Positions 52,201 to 63,800 of a stretch of 64,000 bases of DNA are shown one piece after another. Position 1 is the stretch's first letter; the number at the start of each line of letters is the position of its first letter. This DNA comes from Megamerina dolium. Taxonomy: Eukaryota > Arthropoda > Insecta > Diptera > Megamerinidae. The notes under the pieces are model-generated. The model was not told where the DNA came from and did no database searches. It saw only the letters and a list, made by a program, of their open reading frames with translations. The stretch lies in the NCBI GenBank assembly GCA_963854835.1, contig OY978525.1:96985388-97049387 (forward strand). The letters run 5' to 3'. Position numbers and translations under genes: made by a program.

Positions 52201-53394
52201 AAGTGCGTGAAATATTACTACAGTCAGTGTAATTTTCGTCTAAATTTTCGCGCCGTGTATAAGTTTAGCCATCAAGTTTTGCATGGATTGACTATCGCAT
52301 TCGGTAGACTATGATCGCGACATACAAAAGAATAATATGATTTCTTGTGGAACTAAATGAGTACCATACTTGGGAATTTCGAATGTTTTATCAAGATATA
52401 AGCAATATAAAGCAATATGGACGCGACAAAAATATTTCCAATATATCGCATAAATATAGTACATTTTTATTACATTTGTCCTTGTTTTTCTCTATATTTT
52501 ATGCATACGAATAACGTGTAACCCAGGAAATGCCCAGAAATGTACATATATGAAATTGAAAAAAAATACAGTTGCTTTAATAGCAACCATTACGTTTTGA
52601 CACCATATCGTACACCATACTATACCAAGTGACTTCACATCAAGCTCGTTACTTCGATAGTTCATTATTTGGCAGGTTTTTCTGTGTACTTTACTACAAA
52701 AACACAGAAACACAGATATTAAATTCATATTTCAGCTGTCCAAAATCTATATTAAAAGATGAATACAAAACATTTATCATTAGGTTCATTAAACTTACTT
52801 TAAATTTTTCTGCTCGAAAAGCTTTAACCTTAACCCTCAAACGTATTTCATTTTAAGTTACTAATCTGTCGTAGAGTACAACTGACAGTAATAGTTAAAT
52901 AATATGATTTTGAATAATTCTACATGTTTGCAAACAAAATGTACACATTAAGGTAGTAATGTTACTATTATGCGTTATGTATAATGTCTCCAGCTTTGAT
53001 TGATTTTCTGATGCTTAGTTCATAGAAGAAATTACGACCCTAAAATTACGATTGGAATGCGCCGGAAACAAATTCAATTAGATCTTTTCCAATTTTTTAT
53101 AAAACAATATATTTGTAGTACATTCAACACTTTATTCTTTTGATTGTCTTTTTTATTTTTAAATATAATAATGTTGTTTTGGGTGTAAACGTCTCATTGT
53201 GAAGGATTTGATAAAATCCATTCCATCTTACAGACCTATCCGCACATTATTAAAAACAATATTGGATGATATAAAATATATTTTCAGATTTTTTTTTTTT
53301 AATTTTTGAACTAAAATTTTCTTTATTGACAAAGAATTTAAATCAAATATATATGTGGCACTAATATTTATAACATTTTGCCATTTTCGGGTAG
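49261..53394. other. Gene-empty stretch between repeats
   Basis: Nothing coding recognised apart from the SINE-like fragment at 50224. 51400-52320 is less AT-rich than its surroundings and could hold regulatory or 5' non-coding sequence. Confidence 0.45.
50224..50345 (+). mobile_element. Diverged SINE body fragment
   Basis: AAATTCACACCTGGGATTGG, GGTAATTCTTTCGACAGTAT and AGAGAAAGTGATGTCACAAA partly match the SINE body. Weak; could be an older subfamily. Confidence 0.45.
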
Positions 53395-54185
53395 TTTCAT
53401 TATTCCATCGGTTTAGAACTTCTGTGATTTATCGGCGAAAAACATAGCCAAGTGATATTCGGCAGCTCTTTTATCGTCAATTTTTTCCTATCAAGAGTGT
53501 TTTGCAAAAACCGAAACAAATGATAGAGAGATGGCGCAAGGTCTTGGTTAGACGATGGTCGCATCAAAGCATTCCAGGCAAGTACAGTCAGTCTTTCATC
53601 ATCAAAGATGTGTAAAACCTGGAATTGTCATTACTTAACACAACATATTTTCCGTTCGTCAACTCTGGTCGGTCTCTTTGGATTGCTTCGTTCAATCGGT
53701 CGAATTGTGAGCAGTAGAGGTTAGAATTAACCGTAACCAGATTGTAGCATCTCATACTAGACGATTCCCTTCCAATCCCACCATACAGTCAGCATCACCA
53801 TATTTGCTGCCAATACAGCTTTCAATGCTGTTTGAAGTGGGACACCGACTTTTGACTATGACTTTTTTTCATTTGATATTCTGTTATTAATGCCATTTTT
53901 CATCACATGTGGCGATTCTCTTCAGAAATGGTTGGATTTCGTTGCATTTCAGCAGCGCACCACTGAAGATAATTCGGCTACTCAAATTTTGCTGCGGTTA
54001 TTCATTTGGCACCCAACAATCGAACTTCTTTAAGTAGCGTGACCTTCTTTATATTGTTCAAATTGAAAGTGGCTGACATTGGACAGTATGTCCCATCAAA
54101 GCATTCTCGCCATAAACCGTTCAAAATTTTCTGCAGGTTTTTGCTCCGGTTTTGCCTTTTTAGCATCACCTAGCGTATTTCTTCA
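53395..54185 (-). pseudogene. mariner-type transposase remnant
   Basis: The minus strand reads, in broken frames, YGGIGRESSS, then YCSQFDRLNEAIQRDRPEL, VVLSNDNSRFYTS, NQDLAPSLYHLFRFLQNTL and KKLTIKELPN. This matches mariner WWDWKG...QLDRLN..L...RP.L.....V..HDNARPHT...SPDLAPSDYHLF. The final catalytic Asp (PSD) is replaced by Leu (APSLYHLF), so it is dead even apart from the stops. Confidence 0.8.
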
Positions 54186-54224
54186 GATATGTATTTCAGT
54201 TATTTTGAGACCAATATAACTTTT

Positions 54225-54386
54225 GTGGATTTCGTAGCTCAATGGTTAGTGTGTGGCCTTTTGTGTCCTTTTGCTCTGTAGGTCATGGGTTCAATCCCAT
54301 GACCTGTCCATAATTAACAAGCACAACAGTAATGGAAGAGAAGCTCGGCCATCCGGGGCTTATAAGTACCACATATTTATTTTTTT
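54225..54386 (+). mobile_element. tRNA-derived SINE with good A and B boxes, internally deleted
   Basis: A box TAGCTCAATGG at 54235-54245 and B box GGTTCAATCCC at 54288-54298 are spaced as in a tRNA gene. The tRNA-like head is followed directly by the family's 3' tail (AGTAATGGAAGAGAAGCTCG, TATAAGTACCACATATTTAT). The middle body present in other copies is missing. The pol III promoter looks intact. Confidence 0.8.
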
Positions 54387-55389
54387 AAATAATATTTTAC
54401 ATGAACAACGAATTACAAAACAAAATCTAAAATAGGCAATGTAGCCATAAATGTCATTTTTCGTTTGACATAGGATTAGTGCTACCAGTATGGCCACTAA
54501 CACCATCTTGTGACAAAAAAAATTTAAAAACTCTTTATATTACATTTATATGGCTTATGGTAAATATATTTACTATTTTAGAGAACCGATTTAGAATTTA
54601 CTCAAACAAACATTATGAACAATATAAACATAAATTTATAAGGCAATAAATTACTAAAATATGCAATAAATATTTAAAGAAATTGTTCAATTCTATATAT
54701 TATTATATGCGATATAATGCAGAGTGACATAAATTATTAATACATCTCGCCATAAATTGCGCGTCAATATTATTACCCTTCTAATTGTGATACTCGTATA
54801 CTCATATACTTGTATATACGATACTTAGTAAGTACGTAATATATGTAGATAATTCTAAGCAAGTTTGCAAATAATCAGTTAAACATACTTTATAAGTTAA
54901 TTAAATATAAATCTCTATTTAAACTTTTCTACATATACACCTTTATGAACTATAGAAATTTAATCAGCCAAACGATATGCAATACTTCCATTTGATTAGA
55001 ATTTTCAAGCCTTTTCACCTCTAAATCAGTAGTGCAGTTTTCTGTTCATGAGTCCTCCGGTTAAAAACCTGCGCCGTAGGTGCACATGTGGATAAGTAAT
55101 TTGAAATTTGTCCGACTATAAAAGAATGCCATGAAGAATTTGTGACGGCACAATACGTGTTGGCAGAATATCATTAGGAATGATTTGGCTAAAATAAATA
55201 GATACCATTACTTTCGACATTGTATGATTATCTGTCCTAAAACAAAATAATGTAGGACAAAAGTTTGATTTTATTTGATAAACTTACCCCATAGCGTAAT
55301 CATTGTTTATTTAAGTTAAGTATTTCCAACTCGCACAGTTTCCTAGTGAAATGTTTACCAAGGAAATCGAAAATGTGTATAATTAAAAC

Positions 55390-55990
55390 TATTATTTATT
55401 TGTTTTTATTGGGAGTATAAATACGTTTTCCCATCTTTCCGACGGATCCCGCGTCGGAAAAAGTCTACATGTTTTGAGCAATCCATGAATCGACCCAATT
55501 TTTGGCTTCTTCTTAAGAAGAGCTGTTCTTCAAGGCCGTGTGTCAGCGATTGAAACAAGTGTTAATTGGAAGGATCAATGTCTGGGCTATACGGCGGATG
55601 GGGTAGGTTTTCCCATTTGAGCGTTTCTAAGTGCGATTTAACGGGTGCCGCAACATGTGGCCGAGCATTATTATGTTGCAAAATAATAATACAAACTTTG
55701 TCGTGTCTATCGGCGTATTGCGACCGTTTTTCTCCCAATCTTCGTCTCAAATGCATAAATTGCCGTCGGTACAGGTCCCCTGTGATCGTCTGACCCGATT
55801 TCAACAGCTCATAATACAAATACATAGCATGATATTTTCGCCATAAATATTTGGCTTGTCTTTCGGCAGCCTTTTTCTTCATATTAATTCATATTGAAAA
55901 GTTGATATTTTAGGAGCACACAGAAACTATGTTGTTTACACTTCAGCGAAATTACAGATACTGAAAAAAAAAGCATAATGATGACACTTC
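55390..55990 (-). pseudogene. mariner-type transposase remnant with mutated catalytic Asp
   Basis: Open stretch 55882-55562 reads KYLWRKYHAMYLYYELLKSG, then ILQHNNARPHVAAPVKSHLE and LKWENLPHPPYSPDIDPSN; a decayed C-terminus follows. The second catalytic residue is Asn (HNNARPH for HDNARPH). The block differs from the mariner remnant at 53.4-54.2 kb, so it is another lineage. Confidence 0.83.
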
Positions 55991-56239
55991 AAACTTTGCA
56001 AAACTTTGTACATTTTGATTTGCCTCCAATTATGGCTTCTTTTCCTGAGAACGTATTCCACAATTTTTCTCAATAATTGTCTCCACCGTTATTAACCCCG
56101 ATCGTTTTACTCGTTTCGCCACCTTTGACAATTTAATATTGTATGCACTGCATCGTCTGCGTCATTCTGTGTCAGCAATTTAGGTATTTCCTAAAGTATC
56201 CATGATGGACAGAGCGGCATTCCGTGAGATAGCAGTTTA

Positions 56240-57230
56240 CCTTGCCGCATTTTCTATCCGACCACGTACAAATATTTGGGAATAGCCTTGCCATTCCCTC
56301 GGTTCTCTATTTCATATATCCTGCCACATTTGGTATATCCACCGTTTTATTTCGAACACATTTACGATGGCAGCCTTTTCGACAGTCCGATAAGGTATTA
56401 TCTTTACACAAAAATGTCTAAGTTCGGTATTCCGGCGAAGCTCATTCGTCTTTGCAGGATGACATTCCATAGCTCCCGTTGTGTAGTGAAAATTAGGAAG
56501 AACCTCTCCCTGCCGTTTAATACAGAACGAGAAAATAATATGATCTACGATATAATGGCACTATCTTCAATTAAAGTTTCATGCTATTGGCGTATGCCCA
56601 TGAAAGAGAATCGCATCGAATGGTTCTTACGGTGAACCAGGGCAAGACGAAGTACCTAGTGTCAACAAGCAAAGAGTTTCGGCATCTTAGATAGCACATC
56701 ACTGTTGATAACCACGCTTTTGAAATAGTGAGGGACTTTGTCTATGTTGGAAACAGCTTAACACCAGTAATGACGTTAGCCTGGAGATATTGCGAAGGAT
56801 CACTCTCGCTAACAGATACTACTTTGGGCTAAGTAAGCAAGTCGAACTCTCTCTCGTGAAACGAAACCACACCTCACAAGTCTTTCATCGTGCATGTTTT
56901 GTAAAATTTCCACCTCAGGTGAGAGAATGCTCAGAGTTTTCCAAAGAAAAGTCCTACTCAAGATTTTTGGACCTATCTACGTTGGCGGCGAGTATCGAAT
57001 AAAGTGCAACCATGAGCTGTATGCCAACATATAGTAAAGCGCATCAAAATTCAGCAACTGCACTGACGAGAAGGGGTGGAAAGACCAAGTACTGGAAAAC
57101 TTGACAGTGCTTGGAATTTCTAACTTCCGCCAACTAGCGAAGGAAAGGGACAGCTGGCGAAGCATGCTAAATTGGGACTAAATCAAGTTTCGATCGTAAT
57201 GAACATATAAGTAAGTAAATAATCAAACTA
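56240..57230 (+). pseudogene. LINE RT remnant with 3' tail
   Basis: Blocks YTKMSKFGIPAKLIRLCRMT, RCVVKIRKNLSLPFNTERE, HAFEIVRDFVYVGNSLTP, RRITLANRYYFGLSKQVELS and EYRIKCNHELY in shifted frames, ending CATATAAGTAAGTAAATAA. Order and motifs match a non-LTR RT (pattern K.GIP.KLI.L...T......VK....LS.PF.T..G). The catalytic YADD block is missing or decayed. Same family as the fragments at 5990 and 13980 by shared blocks. Confidence 0.8.
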
Positions 57231-57429
57231 ATATGCATCTGATAGAGTCTGAATGAGACCTTCCAAATGACAGCACCGAGAACAACACATCAGTCAATCG
57301 AAACGAAAAACGAAAATACCTTGTTATTCGTAATCCAGTTGACAAGATACATCAGCTAGAAGAAGAAAAACGGGTATTAAATGTTTTGAGAATGTTACCA
57401 CTTAATATTAAACTCATATGTAAATCATA

Positions 57430-57530
57430 TAAAAAAAATATGTGGCACTTAAAGCCCCAAAGGGCTCATTGGCCGAGCTTCTCTTCCATTACTGTTGCGC
57501 GTCTTAAATTTTGGACAGTATTAGAAAATC
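57430..57530 (-). mobile_element. tRNA-derived SINE tail, minus strand
   Basis: AATATGTGGCACTTAAAGCC, GGCCGAGCTTCTCTTCCATT and CGTCTTAAATTTTGGACAGT match the complement of the SINE 3' end. Confidence 0.7.
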
Positions 57531-57534
57531 ATAT

Positions 57535-58102
57535 TTAATAACTGTAAATCATATTTAATAACTACCAATTCCTATAGTGAATATAAGTATACTAAATTCA
57601 GCTATGTAAAGATTAAAATTATTAATGAATTCGTACACACTAATATCCTAAGTAACTGATTACACTTTCTATTTATAATCGATGACAAAATCATTCGCTC
57701 ACGTGTTTAATTATATATTTGACCAATATCTTCAATATATGTATTGTACAATGTACTCGTATATTGTACATACTACATATCAAGATGAAGTTAGACATAC
57801 ATATGTAGCAAATACGACTATGAACATCTATTTGCATAGTCTGAATAACAATTTAACATTGCTACCACCACTGGAAGATATAACACTTAGGTAGATATAT
57901 AATAATAATAAAAAAAAACAGGTTCTGATTAAACAATAAATATTTATGCTTAGAATTCCAATAGACAAGAAAGAATAAATTATATTTGACGATATAACAC
58001 GTACTATATAGCAGCACACCCATGTCAATACACGAATAGCTTTCTGATATAAATTTCATCAAAACAACATGAGAAATTTACCCAGAAATGTACGATATGA
58101 AT

Positions 58103-58140
<38 letters not shown>

Positions 58141-59565
58141 AGCCAAATATTACATGTGATGCGATGCGTATTTCTAATTTTTATGCGTTTTATTTAAAAA
58201 TTATTTAACTGTAAAATTGTTGTGGTAAACAATGACAAAAACAGGTAATTCCACCATTACTATTTATATCAAGTCGCGCATACACGCACATCAATTTGAT
58301 AGACAGCGGCACGTGGCAGCAAAAAATGAGCAAGACAAGATGTACAATAAGCATTTATATAATGCAAAGATGCAAGGTGAAAGAAGATGGTGCACGTTTC
58401 CGCATTTTAACTTGTAAAGCAATCCCATCATCTATAATCTATCATTGATTGTTCTTGCATGAATTTGATTGTTTCTATGTTTGTTTGCATTTAGGACATA
58501 CTGCTGATTTCAATCATCTCGTTGTGTACGTATATTGATTTTGTGCTACCGACATTTATGAATACCTTCCTAACATTTATTTACATTAATAAATATTACA
58601 ACATGATTGCTATGTTTGAGTATTGATGGGGCTCTTCAATTGAGAACGAACATTAATCCAACCGAAGGAAGGCCACAAAAGCAAAAACAGAACAACAGAC
58701 AAACATATACATATTTTGTTCCACAAAACATTACCTATTGAATTATGCATAAAAGGCATTATATGCTTTTGATTGCACATTGATATATAACGTGTTTTTT
58801 TTTTTTCTCTATTTTCTTTTTTTTTTTTTTGAGGGCGTCTAAATGCTGTCTCGTACATGGAAACTATTATGTATGATAGTTGTCATTGTTCCAACAACAT
58901 TTAACCTAGTCAGTCCAAGTAATTTGATCATTTGTAAATAAAATCATCAATTGCTAAAATTTCAAATTTAATTTCATTCAATTCGAATAGGTTTTTAATA
59001 CGCTTTCATACACTATGTAAATATTTTATAATCATTAATCATAGTTATAATAATGTTGTCTTTATTCATAAAATCAATTCTTGTAATTTTATGTATATAT
59101 TTTTATATATGTATATAGTATATTTTATACTCTTGTTACTTAGCTAATATACATACGTGTGTGAGCACAAAAAGAAAAGAAAAAGGAAAAAAAACAGAAA
59201 AACAATAAAGAATTAAATAAAAACAGATTTCAAGTGTACATACCTACATATACATAGTAATAAACAACAATACTTTTTTTTTATATAACCCAAATATATA
59301 TATGTGTGTGTATATAAATGTATGTATGTATATATGTATTATTTTTCAAATGATACTACAATCTTGTTTGATTCCTTAACGTGTTTTAAATACAATTTTT
59401 ACTGAATATGAATTTGTTCAATTTTATTGGAATATTGATTGGCCTACGTTTTATTTAGCATTCTATATGTATTTTATATTATTTTATTTACTTAAATTGT
59501 TATTTCGTTATTTTCGTTTCTTATGGTTTCTGTTTTAATACATATAAGTTCAATTCTATTACATA
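57535..59565. other. Region 3' of Arf51F
   Basis: AT-rich with a poly(A) run near 58108-58134 and TATG-type repeats. The part adjoining 59739 is probably Arf51F 3' UTR. No other gene seen. Confidence 0.45.
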
Positions 59566-59738
59566 TTTATTATTTCATATATATATATTTATATATATAT
59601 ATAATATTATTAATGTTATTAGTATTATTATTATTATTATTTTACAAGTTGCACTTAAAAGCTAATTTTGCTTTCTTATTGAGATAATTTATATCATATT
59701 TATATATTTATATACTCGATATTTATAAAAAATTATTC

Positions 59739-59881
59739 TCATAATTTATGATTCGAGGTGAGCCACGTAAGCCCTTCATATAGACCATCGCCGGTAGTGG
59801 CACATGATGGCTGCACATACCAATTGCGATCCCTAATCCTTGTTAAGCCTAGTTTCTCTTGAATCTCATGCGGTTTCATTG
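59739..59881 (-). CDS. Arf51F: Arf51F (ARF6 GTPase), 3'-terminal coding exon, partial gene
   Basis: Acceptor TTACAG before 59881; exon starts with two bases of an Ala codon and then reads [46 protein letters not shown] and TGA (59741-59739). This is the C-terminal quarter of ARF6, including the SCAT guanine-specificity (G5) motif; the family is about 175 residues. ARF6 controls plasma-membrane and endosomal traffic and cortical actin. The earlier exons must lie above 64000, since none was found in the remaining 4.1 kb, which holds two transposons. A minus-strand AATAAA at 59571-59566 is a possible poly(A) signal. [17 protein letters not shown] separates it from ARF1- and ARF4-type sequences. 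Confidence 0.95.
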
Positions 59882-60304
59882 CTGTAAGTATATTGATTAA
59901 TGTATGTATATTATATTTGGAGTAAGTAATTAAGTATGTATGTTTATGAATAATACAAATCTATTCAATAAATTATGAGTAAGTGGTTGTGATAGTGGTG
60001 ACAGCGAATTTCGTTTGTGTTCTATGCATTGGGCTCTAATTTCAGTATGGTTTCTTTGTATGAATATTCTACATATATGTATGTGGTATGGGCATATAGC
60101 GTAAGTATATTTTCTGAATTTTACAACAGAAAGTTTTCATTGTCAATTTTCCAATGGAGGTACATGGTACGCCGTCAGTGAATTTTTCAACGACACTCAA
60201 CTTGATAAAAACCTATTCAATCAGAGATAGCGAATGCTTATAATTTGATATATATACAGTGCCGGGAAAAATAATAGCACTGCTGTGAACGAAATCGTCT
60301 CTCA

Positions 60305-60729
60305 TTAACACGTTCGCGGACGCTAAAAATGTCAGGGAGCTGCAAAAATATACAGGCAATTATTTTTGAAACTAGTTGTAATATCCGAAATCTGATTAGA
60401 CATATATTATAATAGTAGTCAGAACATCGTATTTTAACCGTTATATACAATGAATGTTATAGCATCCACGACAATATAGATAATATTTTTCAACCAGAAT
60501 GACGTGAATGCTATAGCATTCATCCATATAATACATGAGAAAAACAGGTTGATTATAGTTTCATTACACTTTTTATTTAATAATAGATCTTTATTTGTCT
60601 ACAAATATAAAAATGAATAAATTAAATCCATAATTTCATAGGATGTATATATGAAAACACAAGCATTCACGTCATTTTGCATCACTATGAAAATGAATGC
60701 TATAGCATTCACGTCCGCGAACGTGTTAA
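60305..60729. mobile_element. TTAA-flanked palindrome-rich MITE nested in the Tc1 left arm
   Basis: Perfect 18-bp inverted ends TTAACACGTTCGCGGACG at 60305-60322 and 60729-60712, including TTAA at each edge as for piggyBac-type target sites. Inside, the palindrome GAATGCTATAGCATTC is present at 60506 and 60695, with a degenerate copy near 60452. It carries no coding capacity. A second copy of its right end follows at 60880-60947. Confidence 0.7.
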
Positions 60730-60879
60730 GGAAGTTTGTAAATACACGGAGAAAATATAAAATAATATCAAAGTACCTAATAAATCAATTGGTCATTATT
60801 TTAAAATGTATATTAATTACAAACATTAATTAAAACAAAATTAAATGAATAAACAATGGCTTTAAAATTTGAATGCTAT

Positions 60880-60947
60880 AGCATTCACGTCATTTTGCAT
60901 CACTATGAAAATGAATGCTATAGCATTCACGTCCGCGAACGTGTTAA
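60880..60947. repeat. Second copy of the MITE right end (68-bp direct repeat)
   Basis: Identical by eye to 60662-60729, including palindromes, the CGTCCGCGAACGTG end and TTAA at 60944-60947. The true MITE could therefore instead span 60305-60947. Confidence 0.75.
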
Positions 60948-61248
60948 ATAAAAATTCTAATGTAATTTTTTTCTGCAATTTTTTATTTTTGTAAACATCT
61001 ATTATATACCACCTCTCTAAATAATGCATTTTAACTCACTCAATATCTATAGTTGTTTTTGTATTATGTATGGTTGAGAGTAAAGAGCAAAATCAAACGG
61101 TAAAAATAATAGCACTAAAACTGTTCTTGTGTTCTAAAACAAGTTTTCGTTAAATATTTTGACAGAAAGTGAAAAGTGCGTAACGCATCAAGTGTTCTTT
61201 TAATTATCAATCCGGTCGAACAAAAAAATAATAAAAATTATTGAAGCT

Positions 61249-62244
61249 ATGGGTCGCGGAAAACATTGTAGTGCCGAAAAAAGAGAAATCATTAAAAAAA
61301 TGATTTTAGAGGGAAAAACCTATGCTGAAATAGGAAGAATATTGGGCTGCTCTAACAAAATGATACGCAATGCCATCACATTCGTAGAAAAAGATGAAAA
61401 ACGTGGAAGAAAACCCGTAATGTCAAAGTTATTGGTGCAGCGATTAGTTCGGCAGAGCAGAATGGAGCCTTTCAAGCCAGCCACGGAGTTAAAAAAGGAA
61501 TTAGAAATATCAGCATGCGTTGAAACAGTTCGAGCACGTTTACGTGAACATAACCTCAATGCCTGTAGTCCAAGAAAAGTTCCACTTTTAAGTGCAAAGC
61601 ACGTTACCAAGCGTATAAAGTTTGCAAAAGAACATTTGAATTGGCCTGTGGAGAAATGGAGGAACATTTTATGGACTGACGAGAGCAAAATTGTGTTGTT
61701 TGGTGGAAAAGGTTCTCGTTCTTATGTAAGACGACCACCTAATGCAGAGTATAACCCCCGCTTCACCTGCAAGACGGTTAAGCATAGTGGTTCGAGTATA
61801 ATGGTATGGGGTTGCTTTTCTTATCATGGAGTTGGCCCCATACACTGGATAAAAACCGTCATGGACCAACATGTTTACGTTGATATTCTCGAAAACGTGA
61901 TGCTGCCGTATGCGGAAGAAGAATTACCACTGTTGTGGATCTTCCAACAGGACAACGATCCAAAACATACGAGCAAGAAAGCCCGCAAATAGTTTGAAGA
62001 CAATTCCATTAACGTCATGGAGTGGCCCGCGCAGTCTCCAGACCTTAACCCCATTGAGAATCTTTGGGCGGACGTCAAAAAAGATGTGTCTGAGGCGAAA
62101 CCAACAAAAAATGAAGATCTTTGGGCTGTAGTTCAGGAGTCATGGAGCAAAATTCCCAAAAAAAGGTGTGAAGATTTAGTGAATTCAATGCCGAGACGAT
62201 GTGCTGCCGTTATAAATAATAAAGGTCATGCCACTAAATATTAG
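61249..62244 (+). pseudogene. Tc1-type (DD34E) transposase with one nonsense codon
   Basis: Starts MGRGKHCSAEKREIIKKMIL. An HTH region is followed by ILWTDESKIVLFG (first Asp), IFQQDNDPKHTS (second Asp) and SPDLNPIENLW (Glu). Second Asp to Glu is 34 residues, so DD34E. A TAG stop at 61990-61992, just after KKARK, interrupts an otherwise open frame that resumes FEDNSINVMEWPAQSPDLNP and ends at 62244. All catalytic residues are present, so the break is a single in-frame nonsense codon. Without it the protein would be about 331 residues, normal for Tc1. Confidence 0.93.
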
Positions 62245-63224
62245 ATTACTTAACTATATTTTATAATTTCCTAAACCTACTTTTCGATTTTAAAATTAAA
62301 TTTATGCAAAAGTTTGGCATTTTTGAATGATAGTGCTATTTTTGTTCCCGCCTACTTTTTAACTAGTATTAAATTTTTGCAAATATCTCATGGAAATATA
62401 AATAGAATTGCAAAAATAAATTATCATTTTATATAAAAGATTGTTATCTTTATATCACATAAAAATTCTTTTTCAAGAAATTCTGAATAAAGCCTGGATC
62501 ATTAAAAATGACTAATTTAACCCACAGTGCTATTTTTTTTACCGCAGCTGTACATGAGCTAGAACTGTGAGTTGTGTTAATTAATTTATTTACTATGATT
62601 CGTAGAAAACATTAAAAATTAATCTCAGACTCATGTATTTAAAATTGTACAAAAATTGTAAATTTTTATTATTATTTTTGAAAATCGCCAGAAGCATCAT
62701 TGTGTTTTTCAGAAGTGTGAACTTGCTACAAAGTTCCTATTCTCTCTTGTTTTGACAAATTGGTCACATATTATAATTTTATTGAACACTTTCGACAAGA
62801 GTCTTCTATTTTTACAAAGATAAATTTTCAAATACTTTAATTTTGCACTTCATTCTGTCCTTCTTATAATACTAGGTGAATATTATTGGAAATGACATCA
62901 TTGGAACATAAGAGATCGGTGCAATCATTAACTTTATATAGTGGAGGTCGTCGTTTGTGTCTGTTTCAATTTCAATATTCCTTCAAGAAAGCTAAGCTGT
63001 TTTATATAAAATATTGTAAGAGTAATTATGCCCTGATTTGTATTTATTTGAATTTGTTGAATAGTTATTTCTAGAACGTATTTTTCCATAGAATGAAACG
63101 CCGTTCAAAATGAGTTAAGGCTATGTTCTATGAAAATTGGTACACACAAATGTCGATATAACTATTTAACGAATATCTTTACAAGAAATTACGGACATTC
63201 TTCTTAATGTTGTCCATTAATTTC

Positions 63225-63800
63225 TTAAATGTTAGCTCTAGTGACCTGGGCAGCGTACTTGTTCCATTTAACAATTATTGATTCTGCTTTTTTCACACCT
63301 CCTCTATTTGTCCTTATTTTATTTTTACCGATTGCCCAGTATCTTTCGATTGAGAGTAAATTTGGACAATTTGATGGATTGAAGTCTTTTAGTGACATAC
63401 ATACATTGTCGTTTGGTACCAATTCATCTTTGCCTATGTGTAATAAATACTCGCCAAATCTGGCCAAAACTTGATTGAGAAGCGATGATGATTAATGAAA
63501 TGCAATAAGCGTTTCTGCAAGCAGTCTTTCTTATATATTTAGGACGTCCCGTTGTACCCGTTGTCACAAAAGCGGGTCTCTTGAGGCTCCAACTGCAAAT
63601 AGTTGGCTAAATTATCAATATCCTGGCAAATTTATCCACCATTTTGTATTTAAATTTTCAGAAAACATCATCCCATTTCTTTGCAGCATAGTTTTACATA
63701 AGTTTCATCATACATTATAATACATGCATTAAATGTCATTAAAATATTATTGTATAATTTCCGGGCGCGTGTTTTTGCTATTAAATTTTGTTCATCTGAC
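63225..63800 (-). pseudogene. Decayed IS630/Tc1-type transposase
   Basis: The minus strand reads, in shifted frames, AAKKWDDVF, PAFVTTGTTGRPKYI, LLHFINHHRFSIKFWPDLAS, then DFNPSNCPNLLSIERYWAI and VKKAESIIVKWNKYAAQVTR to a stop at 63225. FWPDLAS carries the second Asp and LLSIERYW the Glu of a DDE domain (family pattern FWPDLAS...NPPNCP.LRPIE.YWAI.K). At least one frameshift occurs between FWPDLAS and DFNPSNC, and stops lie upstream. It differs from the Tc1 element just left of it. No terminal repeats were found in the window. Confidence 0.78.

Larger units (their letters stand above)
60257..62550 (+). mobile_element. Tc1-type transposon with double terminal repeats
   Basis: Left end CAGTGCCGGGAAAAATAATA-GCACTG at 60257; right end, complemented, CAGCTGCGGTAAAAAAAATA-GCACTG, ending at 62550. 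TA flanks each edge. A second, inner pair of related motifs occurs near 61098 (GGTAAAAATAATAGCACT) and near 62330-62353 (AGTGCTATTTTTGTTCCCGC), an IR/DR arrangement as in several Tc1 families. The 2.3-kb length exceeds the usual 1.6 kb because the left arm carries a nested TTAA-bounded repeat. It lies in the last visible intron of Arf51F, in the opposite orientation to that gene. Confidence 0.85.

Noticed and set aside
54231..54305. Possible tRNA gene with A and B boxes
   Set aside because: Acceptor-stem pairing is not evident and the segment continues into a dispersed repeat tail shared with other copies, so it is a SINE head.
60257..60960. CRISPR-like array of repeated palindromes
   Set aside because: Eukaryotic context, irregular spacing, and the repeats are explained by MITE ends and internal palindromes.
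61320..61688. 122-residue minus-strand frame
   Set aside because: Antisense to the Tc1 transposase.
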